Part shown: piece by piece, positions 25,223-33,809 of the stretch
Layout: every line of letters begins with the position of its first letter
Numbering within the stretch: the first letter of the stretch is position 1
NCBI GenBank assembly: GCA_016928955.1
Contig: JAFGJV010000036.1
Location: 1-52,065 of the forward strand
Length of the DNA: 52,065 nucleotides
Origin: Spirochaetales bacterium
Lineage (GTDB): Bacteria > Spirochaetota > Spirochaetia > Treponematales > UBA12059
Direction of reading: 5' to 3'
Position numbers and translations under genes: made by a program
The notes under the pieces: generated by a model
What the model was told of the DNA's origin: nothing
What the model saw: the letters and a program-made list of their open reading frames with translations, nothing else
Databases searched by the model: none

Positions 25223-25990
25223 TCATATCACCTTCAGGATCATCAGCGCCAGGACGATCAGTGCAGAAGCGCCGCACAGGGCGGCCACGGCCATGAGCGC
25301 GCCCTGGCCCCGCTTGGCCGAGCGCAGGAGCTCCTCCTCGCTCTTGGTGGTAATGAGAAAGCGGCCGCCCTTGCCTGACGGCTTCTGGATCAGGAGCCTG
25401 CCGCCCTCGTCGCGCGCCTCTCCAAGCACGTACACGCGCCTGCCTATGGTCAGCGCCTCTTCCCGTATGCGGTAGCCCAGCGTCCCGAAGCCGCCAGGCC
25501 CAGGGCCTCCGAATTCCGGAGGCAGGCTGCCCTCAAAGCGGTCCATGACCTTCTCGCCCTCGAGCTTGGCGCCCTCCGGGTCCACTTCAACCGTGCCGCT
25601 CTGGTCGCGTACCAGGAAGGGCATGGACCGTTCCACGGACGACACGGTTTCCGTGTGGCGCTTGGTCACGCTGCGCCGGTGGCCGTCCGAGTCGCGCTCC
25701 CATTCGGTGGTCTCGTATTCCCGGGTGATGGACGAGCGGTACCACACGCAGGCCAGCCTGGCGTACTCGGACTGAAGCGGCGACGGGCTTTCAACCACGC
25801 CCTTGACCTCGGCCGCGCTGGCGAACGAACTGGCTCCCAGTTCGGCCGCCACCTCCCTGGACAGGGACTCCAGTTCCGCCGCGTCGGACGTTTCCGTTAC
25901 GGCTATGTCGTAGGCCTTGCGTCCCTGGCCCCTTCCCAGAAAAAAGAACAGAATGGTCAGGGCTCCCAGCCCTATGGGTATGAACAGCAT
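25223..25990 (-). CDS. GIDE-domain membrane protein
   Basis: A 255-residue membrane protein. A helix opens it (LFIPIGLGALTILFFFLG) and a second helix closes it (residues 230-252). Between them is a cytoplasmic domain matching GIDE/E3-ligase-like domains known from mitochondrial MULAN and many bacteria: SPLQSEYARLACVWYRSSI, then SMPFLVRDQSGTVEVDP with GAK, then ALTIGRRVYVLGEARDEGG. There is no RING finger, as usual for bacterial versions. The ATG at 25990 follows GGAGG; an upstream in-frame extension lacks support. Function is unknown; a role in membrane or lipid stress is speculative. Confidence 0.75.
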   Translation of the reverse strand: MLFIPIGLGALTILFFFLGRGQGRKAYDIAVTETSDAAELESLSREVAAELGASSFASAAEVKGVVESPSPLQSEYARLACVWYRSSITREYETTEWERDSDGHRRSVTKRHTETVSSVERSMPFLVRDQSGTVEVDPEGAKLEGEKVMDRFEGSLPPEFGGPGPGGFGTLGYRIREEALTIGRRVYVLGEARDEGGRLLIQKPSGKGGRFLITTKSEEELLRSAKRGQGALMAVAALCGASALIVLALMILKVI

Positions 25991-26133
25991 GCTCGCCTCC
26001 GCTCCCGCGGGCGCTCGGGGCGCCCCGCGTCTGTAACTGTCGCTCGCACGGGCGCGGGACGCAAGTTCCAAGGAGTCCTTTGTTCGGCGGCCAGCTTGAC
26101 AGGGCGGCCGCCCGGGCCAATACTCGCCTGTCC

Positions 26134-26895
26134 ATGTCGCAGAGATCCTTGTCGTATGAAGCCGTCATCCTCAGGGCGCGGGAAAGCCCGTCCGGCGACC
26201 GCATAGTCAGCCTGCTGTCTGGCGACGAGGGCGTTGTCGACGCCTTTGTGTTCGGCGGCCCCAAGAGCAAGCTGCGCTCGCTGGTGTCTCCCTGGCATTC
26301 GGGCCGCGCGTGGCTGTACCGCGACCCGGGCAGGAATTTCACCACGCTGCGCGACTTTGACGCCGCCGAGGACTTTCCCGGCATCCGGGCCAGCCTTGCG
26401 ACCATAGGCGCGGCGTCCCTTGCGGCCGAGCTGGTCATGGCCACGTCCGCCTTTGGCGGCGACGGTCCAGAGGCGCGCTCGCTCACGCTGGACCTGCTCC
26501 GTTGCCTTGACGGCAGCGACGACGACAGGGCCGCCCGGGCCCTGACCCTGTTCTGCCTGAGGGCCGTTGAGCTCATGGGGCTCATTCCGGATCCCTCAGA
26601 ATGCTCGGCCTGCGCTGGCCAAATCCCTTTCGATACGGTACACTCGTATTCCCGTTATTCGGGCGCCTTCCTGTGCCCGCCGTGCGCCTGCCAGGACGTC
26701 CATCCGGACGCCGTGCTGGACGTGCCGCCCGGCGCCCTGGCCTGGTGGAGGAATTCGGAAGGTTTGGATTTTGCCCAGGCGGCTTCCGCGGGACTTGCCA
26801 GCCAGTCTTTGGCGGCCATCAAGGCCGTGGCCCTGGACCTGGCCGGGAAGGCGGCCCACGGACGCCTGCGCACGTTGGAGAGCGGAGTGCTATGA
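26134..26895 (+). CDS. recO: DNA repair protein RecO
   Basis: A 253-residue RecO, which loads RecA at gaps with RecR. The N-terminal OB-fold is recognisable (SYEAVILRARESPSGDRIVSLLSGDEG), and a zinc-type cysteine set follows in the C-terminal half (CSACAG and CPPCAC). The ATG at 26134 starts the OB-fold directly; no strong ribosome-binding site is visible, and an earlier in-frame ATG would add an unrelated 18 residues. The stop overlaps the start of thpR as ATGA. Confidence 0.85.
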   Translation: MSQRSLSYEAVILRARESPSGDRIVSLLSGDEGVVDAFVFGGPKSKLRSLVSPWHSGRAWLYRDPGRNFTTLRDFDAAEDFPGIRASLATIGAASLAAELVMATSAFGGDGPEARSLTLDLLRCLDGSDDDRAARALTLFCLRAVELMGLIPDPSECSACAGQIPFDTVHSYSRYSGAFLCPPCACQDVHPDAVLDVPPGALAWWRNSEGLDFAQAASAGLASQSLAAIKAVALDLAGKAAHGRLRTLESGVL

Positions 26896-27470
26896 GGTGC
26901 TTCATCGCCCTGGTGCCGCCGGACAACTTCATAGGGGCGGCCGCCGCCTATCTCGAAACGGCCGGCACGGACGGCAACTGGCGCTGGGTACGCCCCGAGG
27001 GCGTCCATATAACGCTGGCCTTCCTCGGCGACGTGGACGCGGCCACCGTGGATGTGGCCCGTTCGGCCGTGGCGTCCATGGACGGCCGGATGCGGGCCCC
27101 CGCACTGCGCTTTGGCCAGGCGGAGGCTTTTCCCAATCCTCGCCGGCCGCGGGCCCTGGTCCTGCGTCCCACGGAAGGACACGTGGACGCCGAGGACGTG
27201 TGGAACGCCCTGAACGACGAGCTGGCCGCGCGGGCCGGGAACGCCGGTCTTCCTCCGCCCAATCCCGACTGGATTGACGGAAGGATATGGCATCCTCATC
27301 TGACCCTGGCCCGGCCCAAGAAGCCGGACGCCGAGGTGCCGGATCTTGCGGAGACGCCGGCGGAACTGCGCGCCCTGGTCAGGTTTGACCGGGTGGTTTT
27401 GTTTGAATCCCTGCTGGGCCAGGGCGGCTCCCGGTACCGGGCCGTGGAAACGGCCATGCTGGAGCGCTGA
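26892..27470 (+). CDS. thpR: RNA 2',3'-cyclic phosphodiesterase
   Basis: A 192-residue member of the 2H phosphoesterase family (formerly called 2'-5' RNA ligase). Both HxT motifs are present: HIT at residues 39-41 and HLT at residues 136-138. The opening MRCFIALVPPD is typical. These enzymes open 2',3'-cyclic phosphates on RNA ends. It overlaps recO by four bases and so shares its mRNA. An inverted repeat (GCGCCGC with GCGGCGC, 27488-27507) follows, but without a T-run. Confidence 0.92.
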   Translation: MRCFIALVPPDNFIGAAAAYLETAGTDGNWRWVRPEGVHITLAFLGDVDAATVDVARSAVASMDGRMRAPALRFGQAEAFPNPRRPRALVLRPTEGHVDAEDVWNALNDELAARAGNAGLPPPNPDWIDGRIWHPHLTLARPKKPDAEVPDLAETPAELRALVRFDRVVLFESLLGQGGSRYRAVETAMLER

Positions 27471-27605
27471 ATCCCCCGTATTTTCATGCGCCGCCCGTCC
27501 GCGGCGCGTATAGAGCATCTGAAGAATTGACGGCCGGGCGGCGCCGTTCGCGAACGATCCGCCGGGAGAAGCCGGCCGGAAGACCAGGCAAACCAGGAGC
27601 ACAGC

Positions 27606-28916
27606 ATGAGAGCAGTAGACATCATTATGGCCAAGCGCGACGGCCGCGAACTATCCCGGCAGGAAATAGAGTTCATGATCAGCGGCTACGTGTCCGGCGA
27701 CATACCCGAGTACCAGGTATCCAGCTGGCTCATGGCCGTGTTTTTCCGCGGCATGAGCTTCCGGGAAACGGCCGACCTCACCGACCTGATGCTCCGCTCC
27801 GGCTCAGTCATGAACCTGGCCGGCGTCCAGGGACCCTTTGTGGACAAGCATTCCACCGGCGGCGTGGGCGACAAGGTGTCGCTGGTGCTGGCCCCCATGG
27901 TGGCCGCCTGCGGCGTGCGCGTGCCCATGATGTCCGGCCGCGCCCTCGGGCACACGGGCGGTACCCTGGACAAGCTGGAAAGCATACCCGGCTACACCAC
28001 CCGCCTGGACGAAAAGAGCTTCCGCAACTACATAGCAGCCGACGGCTTTGCCATGACGGGCCAGACTGACGCCATCGTGCCGGCGGACAAAAAACTCTAT
28101 TCCCTGCGCGACGTCACGGCCACCGTGGAGTCCGTGCCGCTCATAACCGCGTCCATCCTGTCCAAAAAGGTGGCCGAGGGCGCCCAGGCCCTGGTGTTCG
28201 ACGTCAAGAGCGGCCCGGGCGCCTTCATGAAGACTGTGGACGACGCCGAGCGCCTGGCCAACAGCCTGGTGCGCACGGGCCAGGCCATGGGCAAACGCAT
28301 CGTCGGCGTGATCACCGACATGACCGAGCCCCTGGGTAACATGGTGGGCAACTTCCTTGAGGTTGAGGAAACCATAGACTGCCTCAAAGGCGGCGGCCCC
28401 GCGGACCTGATGGACGTGACCTACCGTCTGGGCGCGTGGATGCTGGTGGCCGGAGGCAAGGCCGCTGATGTGGCCGAGGGCGAGAGCCTGTGCCGCAAGG
28501 CCATAGCGTCCGGGGCGGCCTGGGACCTGTTCGTGGCCAACGTCAGGCGCCAGGGCGGCGACGCAGAGCGCATGGAGTCGCTCAAGGGAAATTACCGCTC
28601 GGCTCACCGCCGGGAACTGCGCGCGCCCGCGGCTGGCTTCATACAGGGCATAGACGCCTTCAAGATAGGCCTGGCCGGCGTGTACCTGGGCGTGGGACGC
28701 AACAAGACCACGGACGCCGTCCACCCGGACGTGGGCTTCCGCTTTGAGCGGAAGAAGGGCTACAGTGTGGCCGCCGGCGACCTGGTGGCAGAGGTATGGG
28801 GCAAGGACGCCGCGTCGCTGGATTCGGCGTGGCCCCTGATAGCGGAAGCCCTCAGCGTGGGCCCCGGCAAGCCCGCGGACACGCCCCTCGTCATCAAAGA
28901 AATCACTGCCCTATGA
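27606..28916 (+). CDS. Pyrimidine-nucleoside / thymidine phosphorylase
   Basis: A 436-residue nucleoside phosphorylase that splits thymidine, uridine or deoxyuridine to base and (deoxy)ribose-1-phosphate. The family signature SGRALGHTGGTLDKLE and the phosphate site KHSTGGVGDKVS are exact. The family is divided into DeoA (thymidine) and Pdp (both pyrimidines), and sequence reading cannot decide which. An AGGAG site precedes the ATG. The stop overlaps recJ (ATGA). Together with the uracil-PRTase-like gene downstream it suggests pyrimidine salvage. Confidence 0.93.
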   Translation: MRAVDIIMAKRDGRELSRQEIEFMISGYVSGDIPEYQVSSWLMAVFFRGMSFRETADLTDLMLRSGSVMNLAGVQGPFVDKHSTGGVGDKVSLVLAPMVAACGVRVPMMSGRALGHTGGTLDKLESIPGYTTRLDEKSFRNYIAADGFAMTGQTDAIVPADKKLYSLRDVTATVESVPLITASILSKKVAEGAQALVFDVKSGPGAFMKTVDDAERLANSLVRTGQAMGKRIVGVITDMTEPLGNMVGNFLEVEETIDCLKGGGPADLMDVTYRLGAWMLVAGGKAADVAEGESLCRKAIASGAAWDLFVANVRRQGGDAERMESLKGNYRSAHRRELRAPAAGFIQGIDAFKIGLAGVYLGVGRNKTTDAVHPDVGFRFERKKGYSVAAGDLVAEVWGKDAASLDSAWPLIAEALSVGPGKPADTPLVIKEITAL

Positions 28917-31033
28917 GATGGCGCAAGCGCGACGTTGCCCCCCAGGCCATCCGCGACCTGGCTGAACGCTACGGCCTTCCGTTGCTGGACACGTCCATCC
29001 TGGCAAGGCGCGGCGTCACCGATCCGGCCGATATCCTCTATTTTCTGGAGGACGACCTCCGCTTCCTCCACAATCCCTTCCTGTTCGGCGGCATGGAGGA
29101 CGCGGTGGACCGCGTGCTCTTGGCCGTGGACGAGGAGGAAAAGGTCCTGGTGTTCGGCGACCGCGATACCGACGGCGTCACGTCAACGGCCTTGCTGGTG
29201 GAGGCCCTGCGCGGGCTGGGGCTGGACACGCGCTATCGCCTGCCCTCGGAAGAGGAGAAATACGGGCTGTCCAGGGCGGCCGTGGACGAGTTCGTCGCCG
29301 ACTACGGCAGTCTCATCATTACGGTGGACTGCGGCATATCCAACCACGCGGAGGTGGCCTACGCGGCGGAGCGCGGCGTTGACGTCATCATCCTTGACCA
29401 CCATGTGCTTCAGGCGGCAGAACCTCCGGCGGCCCTAGCCGTCATCGACCCAAAAATAGAAGGCTGCGGCTACCCGTTCCGCGACCTGTCCGGCTGCGGC
29501 GTGGCCTACAAGCTGGCCTGGGCCCTGCGTTTTGCCCGGACGGCCCTGTACAAGCAGGAGCTTGCCCTGCTCAACGTGCGCCCGGTCAATGAAGCATACG
29601 TCATAGAAGCCGTGCGCCTGTCCAACCTGGCGGAGACGGGGCGCCTTTCGGAGACCATAGTACCGGGCATGGTTGACCTGGCGTCCACCCGGCTGGTGCC
29701 CTTCCTCCAGGGCAGGCAGATATTCGTGTGGGACGGCGAGCTCCAGAAGCGCATGCTGGCCAAGGCCCTGGGCTCCGCGGCCGAGGTCAACTGCTACGAC
29801 GTGCGCCCAGACGTGGCCCGCCTGATACCCCAGGCCGCGGGAGCCAGCCTCCTGCGCCTGTCCGAGCTGTCCAAGCTCAAGAAATACGGCGCCCAGGCCC
29901 CGTCCGAGCTGGACACCTTTGTGAGCGTGTTCACGTCCTTTGCCCTCCGGAGCGCCGGCCTGTACGGAGATACGGACAACAGTGTCCTCCAGCTGGTCGC
30001 CCTGTCCACCATCGCAGACCTTATGCCCCTGCGCGACGAGAACCGCATTCTGGTCCGCCTGGGCCTGGAATCGCTCAACCGTAAGCCGCGGCCGGGCCTG
30101 GCCGAACTGGTGGCCAGGCAGAACGCCGCCGGCAAGCGCCTGTCGGCCATAGACGTGGCCTGGCAGCTTTCGCCCGTGGTCAACGCGGCAGGCCGCATGG
30201 GCCAGCCCGAGGTGGCCGTCAAACTGCTGTTGGCCGACCAGCCGGCCGAGCGCGCCGCCCTGGCGGACAGGCTCCTGGAACTCAACCAGGAACGCCGCGG
30301 CCTGGGAGCCCAATGCTGGGACGCCGTCCTGCCCCTGGCCCGGAAGGCCGCGGACGAGGCGGGCGGCAAGTACGTCATCGTGGGAGACGGCGGCATCCAC
30401 CGCGGCATCACCGGCATACTGGCCAGCCGCCTGGCCGAAACCTTCCGCGCGCCTGCGGTCACGGCCACCTTCATGGACGACGGCACGGCCGTAGGCTCCG
30501 TGCGGAGCGCTCGCGGACTCAACGTGAAGGGCCTTTTGGAGTACTGCGAGGAGCTGTTCAACGACTATGGCGGGCACGACGCGGCCGCCGGCTTCAGCAT
30601 GCCGGCCGAGCGCTGGCCGCGCTTTGTGGAAATGGCTGGGACCTACCTGGCCGCCGTGGACCTGGACGACGGCGAGGAATTGATAGACGTGGACGCCGAG
30701 CTCCCGCACGAGTACGTGCGGCCCGACCTTTTGGACCTGTCCGAGCGCTTTGAGCCCTACGGCGAGGGCAACCCCCCGCTGGTGTTCATGGCCAAGGGCG
30801 TGCCCATAGCGGCCGCGGATATCGTGGGCAAGTCCGAGAAGTCACACCTCAAGCTGACCCTGAATTTCGGCAAGAACCTCTGGCCCGCCATGTGGTGGGG
30901 CGAGGCTGAACGCTTCCAGCGCGATTTTGGCCTGTCGGACCGTCTGGATTTGGTGTTCAAAGTGGGAAAAAACCACTGGAACGGCACGGAAACGCCCCAG
31001 CTGGTCATCCTGGACGCGCGCAAGGCCGAGTAA
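28913..31033 (+). CDS. recJ: Single-strand DNA exonuclease RecJ
   Basis: A 706-residue DHH/DHHA1 nuclease of RecJ type. The first metal motif is D83-R-D-T-D87 (FGDRDTDG), the DHH motif is D162-H163-H164 and VDCGIS lies between them; DHHA1 is recognisable at YGGHDAAAGFSMP. RecJ digests single strands 5' to 3' in recombination and mismatch repair, fitting with recO upstream. It is about 130 residues longer than E. coli RecJ, with a large insert around residues 225-350. The start is the ATG in the four-base overlap with the phosphorylase. Confidence 0.9.
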   Translation: MRWRKRDVAPQAIRDLAERYGLPLLDTSILARRGVTDPADILYFLEDDLRFLHNPFLFGGMEDAVDRVLLAVDEEEKVLVFGDRDTDGVTSTALLVEALRGLGLDTRYRLPSEEEKYGLSRAAVDEFVADYGSLIITVDCGISNHAEVAYAAERGVDVIILDHHVLQAAEPPAALAVIDPKIEGCGYPFRDLSGCGVAYKLAWALRFARTALYKQELALLNVRPVNEAYVIEAVRLSNLAETGRLSETIVPGMVDLASTRLVPFLQGRQIFVWDGELQKRMLAKALGSAAEVNCYDVRPDVARLIPQAAGASLLRLSELSKLKKYGAQAPSELDTFVSVFTSFALRSAGLYGDTDNSVLQLVALSTIADLMPLRDENRILVRLGLESLNRKPRPGLAELVARQNAAGKRLSAIDVAWQLSPVVNAAGRMGQPEVAVKLLLADQPAERAALADRLLELNQERRGLGAQCWDAVLPLARKAADEAGGKYVIVGDGGIHRGITGILASRLAETFRAPAVTATFMDDGTAVGSVRSARGLNVKGLLEYCEELFNDYGGHDAAAGFSMPAERWPRFVEMAGTYLAAVDLDDGEELIDVDAELPHEYVRPDLLDLSERFEPYGEGNPPLVFMAKGVPIAAADIVGKSEKSHLKLTLNFGKNLWPAMWWGEAERFQRDFGLSDRLDLVFKVGKNHWNGTETPQLVILDARKAE

Positions 31034-31152
31034 ACGCCCGGGCGCCCGTGACAGGGGGGCCGGCTCCTGCTATACTGGCTCGTGGCGCCATCCGTAGGGC
31101 GCCCACGACCTTTTTTGCGGCCGCGGCGGCACCGCGGCTACCAGGAGCCCGC

Positions 31153-31734
31153 ATGTCAGAGAATCGCGTTCTCATCAACCTCTCCAACCGGCATATCCAC
31201 GTATCCAAGGAGGACCTGGCCGTCCTCTTTGGGCCCGGCCATGCCCTAACCAAGACCAAGGACCTTCTCCAGCCCGGCCAGTTCGCCTGCGAGGAAACCG
31301 TCACCATACGCGGTCCGAAAGGCGCCATCGGCAACGTGCGCATTCTCGGGCCGGAGCGCAAGGAAACCCAGTGCGAGATCCTGGCCAGCGACATTTTCAA
31401 GCTGGGCGCCCTCGGCTGCCCCACCCGCGAGTCGGGCAAGCTGGACGGGTCCATGGGCATCACCATAGAGGGGCCGGCCGGCTCCGTGACCAAGTCACAG
31501 GGCCTGATCGTCGCCAAGCGGCACATCCACTTTGACCCGGCAAGCGCCCAGGCTTTTGGCGTCACGGACAACGAGATCGTGGACCTCAAGGTGGGCGGCG
31601 AGCGCGGAGCCATCTTCCTCAACGTTCTATGCAGGGTGAATCCCAGCTACGCGCTGGAATGCCACCTGGACTTTGACGAAGGCAACGCCGTGGGCATAGG
31701 CTCGGGCGCTTATGGCGAGGTGATCAAGCGGTAG
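31153..31734 (+). CDS. pduL: Phosphate propanoyltransferase, PduL type
   Basis: A 193-residue PduL-family phosphotransacylase, which converts acyl-CoA and phosphate to acyl phosphate. The two halves show the zinc-binding repeats NLSNRHIHVS and VAKRHIHFD, and the protein ends with ECHLDFDEGNAVGIGSGA. There are no microcompartment shell genes nearby and no N-terminal encapsulation peptide is obvious, so it probably serves as a free phosphate acetyltransferase making acetyl phosphate. An AGGAG site lies upstream, and a TATACT with a preceding TG (31068-31076) looks like an extended -10 promoter. Confidence 0.9.
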   Translation: MSENRVLINLSNRHIHVSKEDLAVLFGPGHALTKTKDLLQPGQFACEETVTIRGPKGAIGNVRILGPERKETQCEILASDIFKLGALGCPTRESGKLDGSMGITIEGPAGSVTKSQGLIVAKRHIHFDPASAQAFGVTDNEIVDLKVGGERGAIFLNVLCRVNPSYALECHLDFDEGNAVGIGSGAYGEVIKR

Positions 31735-31803
31735 TAACGGCGGATACGCCGGGGCCGCCCGCCGCGGAGCCCCGGTTCGCCAGAGCGACGATCGGGAGGA
31801 CGC

Positions 31804-32868
31804 ATGAACAAGGTGGTCTTGAAGGCCCAGGATCTGGACGGGTACCTGAACGATGGCGACCGGGCCATGCTTGAACGCATGGACGGCCTGTACCGCAAGG
31901 CCATGCTGTCGTTCAGCCTCCTGTCCGCCGCCAAGCGCGACGCCGAACGCGTCAAGGAGGAGGGCGCCCTCATCGAGCTGTACAACGAGATGGGCGGCCT
32001 GATGCAGGAACTCTGTCACTCGGAGAGCCGCATCAAGGTGTACTCCTTCGAGACGCCCAGCGAGAGCCACGGCGAGGCGTCCCGCCTGATAGCCAAGCTG
32101 CGCGACGTGGCCACGCCCCGGCACGAGTTTACCTACTACACCCAGCGCGCCTACGAGCTCCTGTTCAACCTGGCCTACGGCGGGGCCAAGAGCGACAACA
32201 AGAACTACCTGATCGTCCAGACACCGGTCACCCAGCCCGTGCAGAACTACGCCGTGCACAAAATACCCAACGTGGACGACAAGATAGAGAACACGGTCAT
32301 GTGCGTCATGCTCAGGGGCGCCCTTCTGCCGTCCATCATCATGTCCAAAGAGATCCAGGAGTTCTCGTCGCACGGCTACGTGACGCCCTTCGCGCTGTTC
32401 AAGATCAAGCGCGACGACACCAAGGACGAGACGGGCATGGAATACATCCTGGACCTGGACCGATCCTATTTCCGGCCCGAGGACCTGGACGGCAAGGACC
32501 TGATCTTTGCCGACCCCATGAACGCCACAGGCGGCTCCCTGGTGACCGTGGTCAAGTACATCCTGGACCAGGGCGTTAAGCCCAGGTCCATCAGCTGCTT
32601 CAACATCATAAGCGCCCTCAAGGGAGCGCTCCGGGCGGTGCGCGCCATAGACAACATGACCGTGTACACGCTGTGGATGGATCCCGTGCTCAACGAGATG
32701 GCATACATCATGCCTGGCCTCGGGGACGCCGGCGACCGCATCAACGGGCGCGACGAGGACGACTCCCCGCGCGACATGATCCGGCTGATAGCAGACTACG
32801 GATCCAACATAAGCAGTCTGTACCGCTCGCAGATACGGACCATAGAGGACACGGTGCTCGGCCGATGA
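31804..32868 (+). CDS. Uracil-phosphoribosyltransferase-like protein
   Basis: A 354-residue protein whose C-terminal half is a type I phosphoribosyltransferase of the uracil PRTase kind: the PRPP loop is DPMNATGGS (residues 237-245) and the uracil-binding stretch is [20 protein letters not shown]. The N-terminal 130 residues are an unfamiliar helical domain, making it much longer than Upp (about 210). It would make UMP from uracil and PRPP, consistent with the phosphorylase upstream; the extra domain may regulate it. The GGGAGG site at 31794-31799 supports the ATG. The stop overlaps the next gene by four bases. Confidence 0.75.
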   Translation: MNKVVLKAQDLDGYLNDGDRAMLERMDGLYRKAMLSFSLLSAAKRDAERVKEEGALIELYNEMGGLMQELCHSESRIKVYSFETPSESHGEASRLIAKLRDVATPRHEFTYYTQRAYELLFNLAYGGAKSDNKNYLIVQTPVTQPVQNYAVHKIPNVDDKIENTVMCVMLRGALLPSIIMSKEIQEFSSHGYVTPFALFKIKRDDTKDETGMEYILDLDRSYFRPEDLDGKDLIFADPMNATGGSLVTVVKYILDQGVKPRSISCFNIISALKGALRAVRAIDNMTVYTLWMDPVLNEMAYIMPGLGDAGDRINGRDEDDSPRDMIRLIADYGSNISSLYRSQIRTIEDTVLGR

Positions 32869-33809
32869 AAGCGACCACCAAGCTGGCTGCCCTGGCAGCC
32901 GCCGCCCTGGCCCTGTCGTCGTGCGGAACCACGGACGCCGCGCGCCTGGCGTCGTCATGGACCGAGCTTGGCAACACCTGGGCCGACCTTGGCTACTGGG
33001 ACAAGGCCGGCCTGGCCTGGTCCGAGGCGCTCAGGCTGGATCCCACGCAGGCTGTGGCCGGTTACAACCTGGCCCGCGCGCTCGCTGAAGCCGGCAAGTA
33101 CGACGAGGCGGTCCAGGCGGCCGATGCCGTGCTGGCCAAGGACCCGGAGAACGCCAGCGTCCTGGCAGTCAAGGCTTATGCCCTGCACAAGGCCGGCCGA
33201 AACGCCGAGGCGGCGGCCGTGTACAGCCGCGTGGTGGAGCTGAACGCGGAGGACACTGCCAGCTCGTTCAACCTGGCGGTGCTTTTGGAGGAAGGCGGCC
33301 AGCTGGACGAGGCCCTGGCCCGTTACCTGGCCATCCTGGATGCCAAGCCCGACGACGCGGCCGCGTCCTTGCGGGCCGGCGTGGTGCTGGACGCTTTGGG
33401 CCGTCCGGAGGAAGCGGTACCCTATCTGGAGCGCTACACGGTGGCGACGCCCGCGTCCCTTGAGGCCAAGCGCGTCCTGGCCGACGTGTGCGAGCGCGCC
33501 GGCCTGTATATGAAGTCCATGGAAGCCCTGCTGGCCGTGCTGGCAGGCGCCAAGGACGACGCCGACGCCTGGTTCCAGCTCGGGCGCCTACGCCTGACCG
33601 TGGCGGACGACGCTGAGGGCGGGTTGGACGCCCTGGCCAAGGCGGCGGCCGCAGGTTTTGACGACGAGGACGCGGCCTGGGCCCTCCTGGACACTACCGG
33701 CCTGCCCGAGCGACAGCGCGTGGAAGCCGCCCTGGCGCCAGTTTTTGATAAGCCCGACGACCAAACCGATCCGGATGACGATACCCCCGCCGAGGAAGGC
33801 GAACTATGA
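32865..33809 (+). CDS. TPR lipoprotein
   Basis: A 314-residue predicted lipoprotein: a hydrophobic signal ends with the lipobox LSSC (C20). The mature protein is almost wholly TPR repeats from about residue 35 to 200 (for example [22 protein letters not shown] and [22 protein letters not shown]), and the tail is acidic. It should be a protein-binding scaffold on the periplasmic face. It overlaps both the uracil-PRTase-like gene and the propeller gene by four bases, so the three are made together; the reason for that pairing is unclear. Confidence 0.8.
   Translation: MKATTKLAALAAAALALSSCGTTDAARLASSWTELGNTWADLGYWDKAGLAWSEALRLDPTQAVAGYNLARALAEAGKYDEAVQAADAVLAKDPENASVLAVKAYALHKAGRNAEAAAVYSRVVELNAEDTASSFNLAVLLEEGGQLDEALARYLAILDAKPDDAAASLRAGVVLDALGRPEEAVPYLERYTVATPASLEAKRVLADVCERAGLYMKSMEALLAVLAGAKDDADAWFQLGRLRLTVADDAEGGLDALAKAAAAGFDDEDAAWALLDTTGLPERQRVEAALAPVFDKPDDQTDPDDDTPAEEGEL

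Noticed and set aside
27488-27507. Inverted repeat after thpR as a Rho-independent terminator
   Set aside because: The seven-base stem is not followed by a T-run.
31153-31734. PduL as part of a bacterial microcompartment
   Set aside because: No shell-protein genes or diol/ethanolamine enzymes lie nearby.
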